This document shows positions 8,721-17,472 of a DNA stretch of 64,000 nucleotides, in pieces. Numbering within the stretch: position 1 is the first letter of the stretch; the number at the start of each line of letters is the position of its first letter. This DNA comes from Lacticaseibacillus kribbianus. GTDB lineage: Bacteria > Bacillota > Bacilli > Lactobacillales > Lactobacillaceae. Location: assembly GCF_020180945.1 (NCBI RefSeq), contig NZ_JAIPUL010000001.1, forward strand, positions 806,001 through 870,000, read 5' to 3'. The notes beneath the pieces are model-generated. The model was not told where the DNA came from. It did no database searches and saw only the letters and a list, made by a program, of their open reading frames with translations. The position numbers and the translations under genes were made by a program.

Positions 8721-9464
8721 ATGAGCAAGCCACTGATTCAAATCAACCACCTGGTCAAGAAGTTCGGCGACAACGTGGTCCTGAACGACATTTCCGAGAC
8801 CATCAACCGCGGCGACGTGATCGTCGTCATCGGGGCCTCCGGTGGCGGGAAGTCGACCTTCCTGCGCAGCCTGAACCTGCTGAACCAGCCGACGTCGGGC
8901 GAGATCAGCTTCGAGGGCACCAACCTGGTCGGCCTGTCCGAAAAGCAGCTGGACGCCGTGCGCGAGAAGATGGGCATGGTGTTCCAGCAGTTCAACCTGT
9001 TCCCGAACATGACGGTGCTGGAAAACATCAAGCTCGCGCCAATGAAGGTCAAAAGCGCAAGCGACGCCGATGCGACCGCCAAGGCGACGGCGCTGCTCGA
9101 TCAGGTCGGGCTGGCGGATAAGGCTTCGGCATACCCGGCCAGCCTGTCGGGCGGGCAGATGCAGCGCGTGGCCATCGCGCGCGCCCTGGCGATGGAGCCG
9201 GACGTGATGCTGTTTGACGAGCCGACCTCCGCGCTTGACCCCGAGATGGTTGGCGAGGTGCTCAAGGTCATGCAGGACCTAGCGAAGTCGGGGATGACCA
9301 TGGTCGTGGTCACCCACGAGATGGGCTTTGCCCGCGAGGTGGCCGATCAGGTCTGGTTCATGGACCAGGGCGTGATCGCCGAAAAGGGCACCCCAGAACA
9401 GATCTTCAGCGCGCCTAAGGAGGCGCGCACCCAGGACTTCCTCAGCAAGGTCTTGGCCCAGTAA
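8721..9464 (+). CDS. Amino-acid ABC transporter ATP-binding protein (GlnQ type)
   Basis: A 247-residue ATPase of the polar amino-acid uptake family. Walker A is GASGGGKST at 38-46, the signature is LSGGQMQR, Walker B is [12 protein letters not shown], and the switch histidine lies in VTHEMG. The D-loop and Q-loop (FQQFNLF) are intact. Start ATG 8721 follows AAAGGAAG. No permease or binding protein gene is adjacent: a terminator follows at once and the neighbours are unrelated, so its partners must be encoded elsewhere. Substrate cannot be inferred from the ATPase. Confidence 0.9.
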   Translation: MSKPLIQINHLVKKFGDNVVLNDISETINRGDVIVVIGASGGGKSTFLRSLNLLNQPTSGEISFEGTNLVGLSEKQLDAVREKMGMVFQQFNLFPNMTVLENIKLAPMKVKSASDADATAKATALLDQVGLADKASAYPASLSGGQMQRVAIARALAMEPDVMLFDEPTSALDPEMVGEVLKVMQDLAKSGMTMVVVTHEMGFAREVADQVWFMDQGVIAEKGTPEQIFSAPKEARTQDFLSKVLAQ

Positions 9465-9469
9465 CGCCA

Positions 9470-9503
9470 AACACGGTCACCCAAATTGGGTGGCCGTGTT
9501 TTT
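9470..9503 (+). terminator. Terminator after the ABC ATPase gene
   Basis: AACACGG and CACCCAA pair with TTGGGTG and CCGTGTT, with small internal mismatches, followed by a T-run. Confidence 0.88.
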
Positions 9504-9599
9504 GTGGTGGGCTGTGTTGCCGGTGCGTGTGAGCAGACTATCAAGCGTGCGACGTGGCAACCCGGTCCGCTGAGTCAGGCCCGTTCAGCGTTGAAAACT

Positions 9600-9626
9600 A
9601 AAAAAAGCCGCAGCTGCGGCTTTTTT
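9600..9626. terminator. Palindromic terminator, probably serving the GH2 gene on the minus strand
   Basis: The GCCGCAGCTGCGGC core is flanked by A-runs on one side and T-runs on the other, so it works in both directions. It is about 150 nt beyond the GH2 stop. The rest of 9504-9778 holds no gene that I can support; an extended -10-like TGTTATATT reads leftward near 9700. Confidence 0.65.
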
Positions 9627-9778
9627 GCCCGCGGTGTGGGGGCACCGTGAGCGACGACGAAATTTTTGGGGTGTAAGCAAATGGTTTGTTTACATTGATT
9701 AATATAACACGGCACGGGGCGCGGAAACGTCAATATTTGTAAAGATGGGTTGCAAAATAACGATTGACGCGGCCAGCG

Positions 9779-11524
9779 TCAGCCATGATTGTAGCGCCGC
9801 TTCAGCTCGGCATTGATGGCCTGGAAAACCGAAGGCGCCACCTTGAGCTGCGCGCGGTCGTAGGTCCACAGGCCGTTGCACTCGTCTTCGACGTCTGAAA
9901 CCTGGGTGTAGATGGCCACGGCCAGCCCGGAGTCGAGGTTGGCCAGAACCTTGGTGCGGTACAGCGCCTGAAGGGCCTTGGTCAGGCCGGCGGCGTCCTT
10001 GAACTGCTTGTAGCCGTACGGCGCGGTCGTGGCCGTGTGGTCGGCGACGGCGAGGGTGTAGCCGCCGAACTCGGTGAGCGCCTGAATGCGACCGTGGGCG
10101 TCCGGCTTGATGCGGTAAGGCTTGTAGTAGCGGTGCGTGCTCTTGAAGTCGCCGCCGCCCTGGTCGTACCAGCCTGAGGCGTGGTCCAACAGCCGGGTGC
10201 GGTCGAGCTTGCGCACGCGCGCGGCGGTGCGCAGCGCGTCGAACTGTCCCCAGCCCTCGTTGAACGGCACCCAGGTGCACAACCCCACCGCATTTTTGAG
10301 CAGGGCGACGGTGGCGTCGAGCTCGGCGAGGTAGCGGGTGCGGCTGCGGACGTCGCCGCGCCCGAGGCGTGCGTAATCGTGATCGTCCAAGCTCACACCG
10401 ACGAAGGGCAGCTGGCGAATGATCAGGTCGCGGTAGGGGCCGCCGCCGGACACCATGTCTTGCCAGACCAGTAGTCCGAGGCGGTCGCAGTGGTAGTACC
10501 ACCTGAGCGGCTCGATTTTGGCGTGCTTGCGCAGCATGTTGAAGCCCATGTCCTTGAGCGCGGTGAGCTCCGCCACGACCGCTTCGTCGCTGGGCGCGGT
10601 GTACAGTCCGTCGCTCCAGTAGCCCTGGTCAAGCACCCCGGTCTGGAAAACGGGTGCGCCGTTGAGCAAAAACGCGGCGTGGCCGTGGGCGTCCCGCCCA
10701 CGGGTGAACGACCGCATTCCGAAGTAGCTGGTGACGCGATCGTCGCCGGCGGTCAGCTCCAGGTCGTAGAGGAACGGGTCGTCAGGCGACCAGGGCCGCG
10801 GGTCGGGCAGCGCCAGCGTCAGGTCGGCGCGGTCCGTTGTGGCCGACGCCACCACCGTGCCTTCGGCCAGCACGCGCACGGTGAGCGCGGCGTGGCCCGG
10901 TCGGTTCAGCTTGACCGCCACCTTCACGCGGCGGTCCGCCAGCTGCGGGGTGATGGTCAGGTCGGTGATGTAGACGGCAGGCGTGACCTCAAGCCACACG
11001 GTTTGCCAGATGCCGCTTTGGGCCGTGTACCAGATGTGGCCGCGGTCCAGCTTCTGCTTGCCGTACGCCTCAAGGCCCTGATCCGAGCGGTCCTGCACCG
11101 CAACGATCAGCGTCACGGTTTCGCGGTCGATCGCAAGCTCCAGCGTGAACGGCCAGTAGCCACCCAGGTGTTCGCCGACAAGCTTGCGGTCGACGAAGAC
11201 GCGGCAGAACTGGTCGACCGCCCCGAAGTGGAGCAGCACGTGCTGGCCCGGCGTGTGCCAGGGCAGGGTGATGGTGCGGCGGTACCACAGGGTCTCGCCG
11301 GGCTGCAGCTGCCGGTTGACGCCCGACAGGGGACTTTCGGGTGAGAACGGCACGATAATCTGGCCGGAAAACGCCTCGGGCTCCGCCGCCGTCTTCGTGA
11401 TGGCGTAGTCCCAGGGTCCGTTCAGGCTCTGCCAGTTCGCCCGGCGCAGTTGTGGGCGGGGGTATTCTGGGAGCGGCGCGCTGCGGTCGAGCGCCGCTCC
11501 CCAGCTGGTGATTAATTGCTTCAT
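9779..11524 (-). CDS. Glycoside hydrolase family 2 enzyme (beta-glucuronidase/beta-galactosidase type)
   Basis: A 581-residue retaining glycosidase. It starts at ATG 11522-11524, with GGAGGC (complement of 11530-11535) upstream. An N-terminal sugar-binding jelly roll (SLNGPWDY) is followed by an immunoglobulin-like domain and a C-terminal TIM barrel. The acid/base is the Glu in FNEGWGQ and the nucleophile is probably the Glu in LTEFGGYT. DMGFNMLRKHAKIEP and LLVWQDM are typical barrel segments. There is no signal peptide, so it acts on imported sugars. Length fits the short beta-glucuronidase-like branch rather than 1000-residue LacZ. No sugar transporter is adjacent, so substrate is unknown. 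A TetR gene is divergent from it. Confidence 0.88.
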   Translation of the reverse strand: MKQLITSWGAALDRSAPLPEYPRPQLRRANWQSLNGPWDYAITKTAAEPEAFSGQIIVPFSPESPLSGVNRQLQPGETLWYRRTITLPWHTPGQHVLLHFGAVDQFCRVFVDRKLVGEHLGGYWPFTLELAIDRETVTLIVAVQDRSDQGLEAYGKQKLDRGHIWYTAQSGIWQTVWLEVTPAVYITDLTITPQLADRRVKVAVKLNRPGHAALTVRVLAEGTVVASATTDRADLTLALPDPRPWSPDDPFLYDLELTAGDDRVTSYFGMRSFTRGRDAHGHAAFLLNGAPVFQTGVLDQGYWSDGLYTAPSDEAVVAELTALKDMGFNMLRKHAKIEPLRWYYHCDRLGLLVWQDMVSGGGPYRDLIIRQLPFVGVSLDDHDYARLGRGDVRSRTRYLAELDATVALLKNAVGLCTWVPFNEGWGQFDALRTAARVRKLDRTRLLDHASGWYDQGGGDFKSTHRYYKPYRIKPDAHGRIQALTEFGGYTLAVADHTATTAPYGYKQFKDAAGLTKALQALYRTKVLANLDSGLAVAIYTQVSDVEDECNGLWTYDRAQLKVAPSVFQAINAELKRRYNHG

Positions 11525-11570
11525 TGGTTGCCTCCATGCGCCCGCGACACCGGGCGTTCCTTGCACGTCT

Positions 11571-11599
11571 ATCGTAGCCCAACGAGCCGGCGAACACAA
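11571..11599 (-). promoter_or_regulatory. Probable promoter of the GH2 gene
   Basis: On the minus strand, TTGTGT (11594-11599), 17-nt spacer, TACGAT (11571-11576), about 47 nt before the start codon. Confidence 0.55.
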
Positions 11600-11696
11600 T
11601 TTGGAACCGCTAACTGGTGCATTTCACGCGCAACGCCATCGTCGGTTAACCAACTAATGATCGTTTAACGACACGTGTCATCTTTGCTGTCCGGTC

Positions 11697-11726
11697 TTTA
11701 CGGCGGTGACTCATCAATGGTAAAAT
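11697..11726 (+). promoter_or_regulatory. Probable promoter of the TetR-HAD pair
   Basis: TTTACG (11697-11702), 18-nt spacer, extended -10 TGGTAAAAT ending at 11726. Palindromes GGTTAACC (11644-11651) and GACACGTGTC (11670-11679) lie between this and the GH2 promoter and are candidate operators. Confidence 0.55.
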
Positions 11727-11777
11727 GTGTTCATTAGCGAACTTCTGTTTAACATTTGACACGAAAGCAGGGATTTC

Positions 11778-12338
11778 ATGGACAGACGCGTCATCAAGAC
11801 CCGGCGGGCGATCGAGAACGCCTACGTCGCACTGCGACGCTCCGCGCCCGCCGACGCCATCACGGTTGCCGCCGTCGCCGACCTGGCGGACATCGGCCGC
11901 GGTACCTTCTACCTTCATTACAAGGACCTGTCGGCGCTTGAGGCCAGCATCGTGGACCAGGTGGTCGACACGCTGGTCAAGCAGTTCACGCCTGCAAGCA
12001 TTCAGCCCATCGGCGGCAGCTACCAGAACTGGCTTGCGACCTGCTTGACCTACTTGTCGGCCCAGCAGTCGATCCTCAACCTGGTCCAGGACAGCGCGAA
12101 CGAAAGCGCCGTGACCCGCCGCATCAAGGCGACTTTGATCGACAGCCTGAATACGGCGTGGGCGCTGAACCCGCTGGACGCGGCTCAGGCCTTGGCCCTG
12201 AACTACCTGGTCTCCGGGACGGTGGGGCTGGTCGCCGACTGGCTGGGCGGCGGCCTGGCCGCCGATCAGGCGCAAGTGATTGCCGAGCTGGACGCCAGGC
12301 TTCAGGCCTTCACTGCAACCAAAGGAGCAAGCGCATGA
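11778..12338 (+). CDS. TetR/AcrR family transcriptional regulator
   Basis: A 186-residue one-domain repressor. The N-terminal helix-turn-helix covers about residues 5-50, with the signature VADLADIGRGTFYLHYKDLSAL. The remaining helices form the ligand-binding core and I cannot predict the ligand. It is divergent from the GH2 gene, with 253 bp between the start codons, and translationally coupled to a HAD phosphatase (ATGA overlap at 12335-12338). It probably controls its own operon and perhaps the GH2 gene. Confidence 0.88.
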   Translation: MDRRVIKTRRAIENAYVALRRSAPADAITVAAVADLADIGRGTFYLHYKDLSALEASIVDQVVDTLVKQFTPASIQPIGGSYQNWLATCLTYLSAQQSILNLVQDSANESAVTRRIKATLIDSLNTAWALNPLDAAQALALNYLVSGTVGLVADWLGGGLAADQAQVIAELDARLQAFTATKGASA

Positions 12339-13150
12339 CGGACATTCGCTTGATTGCCTCGGACATGGACCAGACCCTTTTGAAGAGCGACAAGCAGCTG
12401 CCGGCGGGGACCTTTGACCGAATCCGCGCGCTGGCCGCCGCCGGCATTGAGTTCGTCGCCGACAGCGGCCGTGCCGTGTACACGCTGGAGGCGATGTTCG
12501 CCCCGGTGCTCGACGCGATGACCCTGGTGGCGGAAAACGGCGCGGTGATCAAGCGCCACGGCGAGTTGCTTGCGACCAACCTGATGCGCCCGGCCGACTA
12601 TCACGAGGTCGTGCGGGCGACCCAGGCGCGCCAGCTCGGGGTGCCCCTGATCTGCACGCTGGACAGCACACTTTTTGCTGAGGCGGACCGCGGCGTCCAG
12701 CAGGAGATGTCGCACTTCATCGCCACGATGGGCTTCATCCCCGACCTGCTGGCCCTGACGGAGGATGTGCCCAAGGCGACCGTGTACTTTGCGGCCGGCG
12801 ACGCCTACACCCAGGCGGATGCGTTCTACCGCCCGCACTTCGGCGACCGGCTGGCGGTGACCGTCGGCGGCCCGACGTTTATCGACCTGATGGCGCCGAA
12901 CGTCAACAAGGGGCGCGCCCTTCGGCAGCTCGGGGCGAAGCTTGGCATCGCGCCCGCGGCGATGATGGCCTTCGGCGACACCGACAACGACATCGAGATG
13001 ATGCAGACCGTGGGCTACGGGGTGCGGATGGCCAACGCCACGCCGAACATGGCGGCCCACACCAACTACCGCACCGCCAGCAACGACGAGGCCGGGGTGC
13101 TTCGAGGCATCGACCTCGTGCTGGCCGGTCAGCTGCCGGCGCAGGGCTAA
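12335..13150 (+). CDS. Cof-type HAD-IIB family sugar-phosphate phosphatase
   Basis: A 271-residue haloacid dehalogenase-type hydrolase. DMDQTLL at residues 10-16 gives the nucleophile Asp10 and acid Asp12; GDTDNDIEMM near residue 212 is motif IV. The C2-type cap domain lies between them. Family members remove phosphate from sugar phosphates, FMN or pyridoxal phosphate in the cytoplasm; the substrate cannot be told. The start ATG 12335 overlaps the TetR stop and has AAAGGAGC upstream. Confidence 0.9.
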   Translation: MTDIRLIASDMDQTLLKSDKQLPAGTFDRIRALAAAGIEFVADSGRAVYTLEAMFAPVLDAMTLVAENGAVIKRHGELLATNLMRPADYHEVVRATQARQLGVPLICTLDSTLFAEADRGVQQEMSHFIATMGFIPDLLALTEDVPKATVYFAAGDAYTQADAFYRPHFGDRLAVTVGGPTFIDLMAPNVNKGRALRQLGAKLGIAPAAMMAFGDTDNDIEMMQTVGYGVRMANATPNMAAHTNYRTASNDEAGVLRGIDLVLAGQLPAQG

Positions 13151-13162
13151 GCGCACCAACTA

Positions 13163-13204
13163 AATAGGCGTCTGCCTCCGAATTAACGGCGGCAGACGCC
13201 TATT
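13163..13204. terminator. Bidirectional terminator between convergent genes
   Basis: A 14-bp stem (13163-13176 with 13191-13204) beginning AATAGGCG and ending CGCCTATT. It serves the HAD gene and the convergent TetR gene. Confidence 0.85.
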
Positions 13205-13209
13205 GTCAT

Positions 13210-13803
13210 TCAATCGTTGCTGATCGCGTGTTGCGCCGGCGGGGTCAGCAGGTCCTTGAGGTAGTCCTCGGCCTCGGCAAGCGTGGCCTCGTGCTGGTCC
13301 AGAAAAATCCACTCGAGAATCAGCAGCACCGTGTTGCTGTAGTGCTTGGCGACCAGCGCCACCGGGGTCACCGTGTCCTGCAGGCGCAGCCGGGTGACAA
13401 TCAGGTCCTCGACGACGCCGGCGAAGTGGTGCAGGAAGTTCGCCACCAGCTGGCTGTCCAGCGGATTTTGCGCGACGATGGCCAACAGCAGCGGCTGGTG
13501 GGCGGCGAACACGCGATAGGTCTGGGCGAACAGCTCCAGCAGCGCGCCTTCCTGCGGGTGTTCCTGGAGGTCCGTCAGGTGAATCTCCTTGCTGAGGCAG
13601 TACCAGCAGTAGCCAATCAGGTCGTACTTGTCATCGAAGTAATTGTAAAAGGTCGCCCGGGGATAGTCGGCCAGCTGGCAGAGCTCGTTGACCGTGATCT
13701 TCTCGAAGGGCTTTTGCGCCAGCAGGCCGAACATCGCGTCGCTGAACGCGCGCTGGGTGCGGACGATGCCGCGCGGCTGCTTGTGGGTCGGGTCGTACTT
13801 CAT
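13210..13803 (-). CDS. TetR/AcrR family regulator, probable repressor of the MMPL exporter
   Basis: A 197-residue regulator whose HTH reads KITVNELCQLADYPRATFYNYFDDKYDLI at about residues 36-64. The C-terminal part is the longer type seen in YcdC/DhaS-like lactobacillus regulators. ATG 13803 follows AAGGAAGG on the minus strand. It is divergent from the MMPL gene with about 160 bp between, the standard arrangement for a local efflux repressor. TTGTC-TTTT-GACAA at 13908-13921 lies in that gap and is a candidate operator. Confidence 0.88.
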   Translation of the reverse strand: MKYDPTHKQPRGIVRTQRAFSDAMFGLLAQKPFEKITVNELCQLADYPRATFYNYFDDKYDLIGYCWYCLSKEIHLTDLQEHPQEGALLELFAQTYRVFAAHQPLLLAIVAQNPLDSQLVANFLHHFAGVVEDLIVTRLRLQDTVTPVALVAKHYSNTVLLILEWIFLDQHEATLAEAEDYLKDLLTPPAQHAISND

Positions 13804-13907
13804 GAAATCGCCTTCCTTTTGGACAATGCCTGGCCATGTGTCTAATCCTGGTCGTCACTCCGAGCACTGTCACTTGTTTCCTCACCGCGTCCACCTTATC
13901 ATCGAAC

Positions 13908-13921
13908 TTGTCTTTTGACAA
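13908..13921. promoter_or_regulatory. Inverted repeat, candidate operator for the TetR/MMPL pair
   Basis: TTGTC and GACAA separated by TTTT, overlapping a TTGACA (13915-13920) that could be the -35 of the exporter. A second short inverted repeat, GTTA-N6-TAAC, is at 13931-13944. Confidence 0.4.
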
Positions 13922-13967
13922 CCGTCCAATGTTAGATGGTTAACGCTCGAGAAGGAATGTGATTGCA

Positions 13968-16900
13968 GTGAAAAAGTTTCGTCAAAATCAGTGGCCGGCC
14001 CTGATCGCCTGGCTCCTCATCGTGGTCGTGGCCGTGGTCACGCTGCCCAACGTCTCGGCGCTGGTGCGCCAAAACGGCGCGGTCACCCTGCCGGCCAGCG
14101 CGCAGAGCAGCGTCGCCGACCGCATCTCAAAGACCGCCAACGGCAACAAGAACGTACGCGCCTACACCGCCGTTTTCAGCAACGGCAACCGCAAGCTGAC
14201 CGCGGCGCAAAGCGCCCGCATTGCGGCCGCCCTGGCCGCGCTGCACAGCCAAAAGCACCTGACCGTGCAGTCGGTGCTCGCGCCAAGCGCCAACGCCCAG
14301 ACCAAAAAGAAGCTGATTGCGGCGGACCGCACCACCCAGCTGGCGCAGATCACGGTCAAGAAGACCGGCACGGTCAAGCCACAGGTCGAGGCCCTGACGC
14401 ACCAGCTGAAGGTGGCCGGGGTCAAGACGTACGTGACCGGGGTCGACGCTCTGAACGACGATTTCTCCACCGTCACCGAGCGCGGTATTCAAAAAACCGA
14501 GGTGATCGCGATTGTCTTCATCTTCGTGGTTCTGATCCTGGTGTTCCGCTCGCCGATCGTGCCGGTAATCTCGCTGTTGAACGTCGGGGTGGCCTTCATC
14601 ACCAGCCTGAGCATCGTGATGAACCTCGCGCAGTACACCGGGTTCCCGATCTCCAACTTCACCCAGGTCTTTTTGGTGGTGGTGCTGTTCGGCATCGGCA
14701 CCGACTACAACATCCTGCTGTACGACTACTTCAAGGGCGAGCTGGCGGCGGGGCGGTCGGCGTACGACGCAATGCGGGCTACTAGGCGCCACGGCGGCCG
14801 CACGGTCCTGTACTCCGGCGTCTCGGTTCTGATTGGCTTTTCTGTGCTGTGGCTGGCGAAGTTTTCCTTCTACCAAAGCGCGTCGGCCGTGGCCATCGGT
14901 GTCCTGGTGCTGCTGCCGGTGCTGCTGACGTTGAACATGTTCTTCATGGCAACGCTTGGCCCGCGCCTGTTTTGGCCGAGTAAGGTCGCCGGCGGCAGCA
15001 CCAGCTCGCGGCTGTGGCACGGCCTGTCTAAGGCCGCGCTGGCAAGGCCGGCGGTGATTCTCGCGGCGGTGTTCGCGCTGGCCGTACCATTCGCCGCGAC
15101 GTTTGGCGCCGAGGAGAACTTCAACAGCGCAGACGAGCTGCCGAGCAGCTACCCGAGCAAGGCCGGTTACGTGGTGATTCAACAGCACTTCTCCAAGGGC
15201 ATGACCGCCCCGGCCACGATTTACATCCAAAGCAAGTCGCGGCTGGACACGCCGGCGAAGCTTGCGGCCATCGACGCGCTGACCCAGTACCTGCAAAAAG
15301 AGCCGGGGGTCAAAACCGTGGCGAGTGTCACCGAGCCCGGCGGCACCAAGATCGACGCGATGTACCTGAGGTCGCAGCTGGCCACCATCACCCAGGGGCT
15401 TGCGGCCTCGCAGAAGGGGTTGGCACAGATCAAGGCCGGCCTGAGCGGCGCAACCGATCAGCTGGGCGCCGCAGACGTGTCCGGCAGCATTAAGCAGGTC
15501 CAGTCCCTCGCGGCCGGCACCCAGCAACTGGCCAGCGGGGCCGAGACCCTGAACGCGGGGCTTAGCACGTACGCCGCCGGGGTGCAAAGCGCCAACGCCG
15601 CAACCGGGCAGCTGGCTGCCGGCGCGACCCAGACCGCAGGCGGTGCCAATCAGGTTGCCTCAGGCGCCAAGACGGCGGCCACTGGGGCCGGGCAAACCGC
15701 GACGGGCAGCAGCCAGGCCGCGGCGGGGGCTAAAGCGGCGGCAACCGGTGCGGCCAGCGTCGCGGCCAACAGCGCCAAGCTGGCGGAAGGCGCCAAGACT
15801 GCGGCGAGCGGCGCTGACGCCCTGAACGCCGGCGTGACCACGCTGACCCAGCAGCTGCCGGCCCTCACCACCGGGCTGACCCAGCTTCAGACCGGCACGG
15901 GGACCATCAGCGCCGGCATGCAGACCCTTCAATCGAAGGTGGATCAGCTGGTGACGCTCGCCGATTCGATGTCGTCGATGATGCCGCTGATCACGGCGGC
16001 GACCAAGGGGCAGCTGTCCGCCGACAGCATCGCCGCACTGCAGACGGCGGTTGGACAGCTGACCACGGGGACCCAGACCATGAACGACCAGGTGACCGCC
16101 TTCACGAAGACGTTGCCGACGCTCACCGGCAAGGTCACCCAGCTGACCGCCGGCACCCAGCAGCTCGCTTCCGGCACGCAGGCGCTGGCCAACGGCGCCG
16201 ATCAGCTGGCCAGCGGGGCAACACAGCTGGCTTCGGCCAACGCCCAGCTTGCCGCCGCCGACGACAAGATTGCCTCGGCCAACACGGTGCTGGCCGGCGG
16301 CCTCAACCAGGTGGCCGGCGGGGCCACCAAGGTCGCTTCGGCCAACACTCAGCTCGCGCAGGGCGCAGGCAAACTTCAGGCCGGCACCCAAAAGCTTGCC
16401 GGCAGCAGCGCTGCGCTGACCACGGGCGCACAGTCCTTGGCCACCGGCAACGCCCATGCCAACGCCGGGGTGCAGCAGATGACGTCCAAACTGTCCGGCC
16501 TGGTTGACCAGGTCGACCAGCTCCAGGACGGCCTGAAAACCGCGACCAAGGGCCTGGGCACGCTGCAAACCGGCAACCAGGCGATGCGTCAGTACCTGGG
16601 CGGCCTGCGGCGGTCCTACATCGGGGATGCCTTTTACCTCCCGCAGGCCAGCATCGCGGCCAAGGCGTTCCAGCCGTCGCTTGCCGCCTACATGGCCGAC
16701 GGGCGCAAGATCACCACGCTGACCGTGGTGTTCAAGGGCGACCCGAACTCAAGCACCACCGACCGTCAGTTCACCACGCTGAAGCGGGATCTGGCGGCCC
16801 AGCTCAGGCACGGCCGGCTTGCGGGCGCCACGGTTGCCATCGGCGGTCAGACCGCGCAGGATCACGACCTGCGCCAGCTGGCCAACGGCGACTTCACCCG

Positions 16901-17411
16901 CACCGCGACCATCATGGTGATCGGCATCGGCCTGGCGCTGATTGTCGTCACTCAGTCGCTGTTGCAGCCGCTGACCATCATCGGCACGCTGCTTGCGGCC
17001 TACGTCAGCGCGATGGGGCTGACCCGGCTGGTTTCCGCTCATCTGCTGGGGCGGGCGATGCTGACCTGGAACACGCCGTTCTTCACGTTCATCATGCTGA
17101 TGGCGCTTGGGGTCGACTACAGCATCTTCCTGATGATTCGCTACAAGGATGACGCGGTCGAGCCCGACCTCAAGGCGCGGATGCAAAAGGCCGCGACCGC
17201 AATCGGGGCCGTGGTGGTCTCAGCCGCCATCATCCTGGCCGGCACCTTTGCGGCCCTGATGCCAAGCGGCGTCACCACGCTGATCCAGGTGGCGTTGGGC
17301 GTGATTTTCGGTCTGGCCATCCTGGTGATTATTCTGCCGCTGACCCTGTCGGCCTTGATCAGCCTGACCGACTGGCACGAGCGGCGCGAGCACGCAGGCA
17401 CCACGCACTGA
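13968..17411 (+). CDS. MMPL family RND-type membrane transporter with long heptad-repeat ectodomain
   Basis: About 1147 residues with two MMPL membrane domains, one after the N-terminal TM and extracytoplasmic loop and one at the C-terminus. GIGTDYNILLYDYF and LGVDYSIFLMIRYKDD are the paired proton-relay helices of this family. Between them, about residues 480-880, is a stretch rich in Ala, Gly, Gln and Thr with many LASGA-type heptads, as in YhgE/Pip-like proteins. I prefer GTG 13968 over GTG 13959 because AAGGA at 13952-13956 is too close to the latter. Family members export lipids, peptides or drugs; the cargo is unknown. It is probably repressed by the divergent TetR protein. Confidence 0.9.
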   Translation: MKKFRQNQWPALIAWLLIVVVAVVTLPNVSALVRQNGAVTLPASAQSSVADRISKTANGNKNVRAYTAVFSNGNRKLTAAQSARIAAALAALHSQKHLTVQSVLAPSANAQTKKKLIAADRTTQLAQITVKKTGTVKPQVEALTHQLKVAGVKTYVTGVDALNDDFSTVTERGIQKTEVIAIVFIFVVLILVFRSPIVPVISLLNVGVAFITSLSIVMNLAQYTGFPISNFTQVFLVVVLFGIGTDYNILLYDYFKGELAAGRSAYDAMRATRRHGGRTVLYSGVSVLIGFSVLWLAKFSFYQSASAVAIGVLVLLPVLLTLNMFFMATLGPRLFWPSKVAGGSTSSRLWHGLSKAALARPAVILAAVFALAVPFAATFGAEENFNSADELPSSYPSKAGYVVIQQHFSKGMTAPATIYIQSKSRLDTPAKLAAIDALTQYLQKEPGVKTVASVTEPGGTKIDAMYLRSQLATITQGLAASQKGLAQIKAGLSGATDQLGAADVSGSIKQVQSLAAGTQQLASGAETLNAGLSTYAAGVQSANAATGQLAAGATQTAGGANQVASGAKTAATGAGQTATGSSQAAAGAKAAATGAASVAANSAKLAEGAKTAASGADALNAGVTTLTQQLPALTTGLTQLQTGTGTISAGMQTLQSKVDQLVTLADSMSSMMPLITAATKGQLSADSIAALQTAVGQLTTGTQTMNDQVTAFTKTLPTLTGKVTQLTAGTQQLASGTQALANGADQLASGATQLASANAQLAAADDKIASANTVLAGGLNQVAGGATKVASANTQLAQGAGKLQAGTQKLAGSSAALTTGAQSLATGNAHANAGVQQMTSKLSGLVDQVDQLQDGLKTATKGLGTLQTGNQAMRQYLGGLRRSYIGDAFYLPQASIAAKAFQPSLAAYMADGRKITTLTVVFKGDPNSSTTDRQFTTLKRDLAAQLRHGRLAGATVAIGGQTAQDHDLRQLANGDFTRTATIMVIGIGLALIVVTQSLLQPLTIIGTLLAAYVSAMGLTRLVSAHLLGRAMLTWNTPFFTFIMLMALGVDYSIFLMIRYKDDAVEPDLKARMQKAATAIGAVVVSAAIILAGTFAALMPSGVTTLIQVALGVIFGLAILVIILPLTLSALISLTDWHERREHAGTTH

Positions 17412-17414
17412 CCA

Positions 17415-17442
17415 CAAAAAGTCGCCGAACACGGCGGCTTTT
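17415..17442 (+). terminator. Terminator after the MMPL gene
   Basis: AAAAAGTCGCCG pairs with CGGCGGCTTTT around an AACA loop. Confidence 0.8.
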
Positions 17443-17472
17443 CTGGTATCATGGCCAAAGAGGGGGGAGAAG

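Noticed and set aside
9699-10502. Proline- and arginine-rich minus-strand frame at 9699-10502
   Set aside because: It is an out-of-frame shadow of the GH2 gene; its composition is typical of alternative frames in GC-rich DNA.
13959-13961. GTG 13959 as start of the MMPL gene
   Set aside because: Its ribosome binding site would be only two bases away; GTG 13968 gives better spacing and keeps the basic N-terminus before the first TM.
14127-15587. 486-codon minus-strand frame opposite the MMPL gene
   Set aside because: It is His- and Arg-rich with no motif, opposite a well-supported gene; stop codons are rare in all frames at this GC content.
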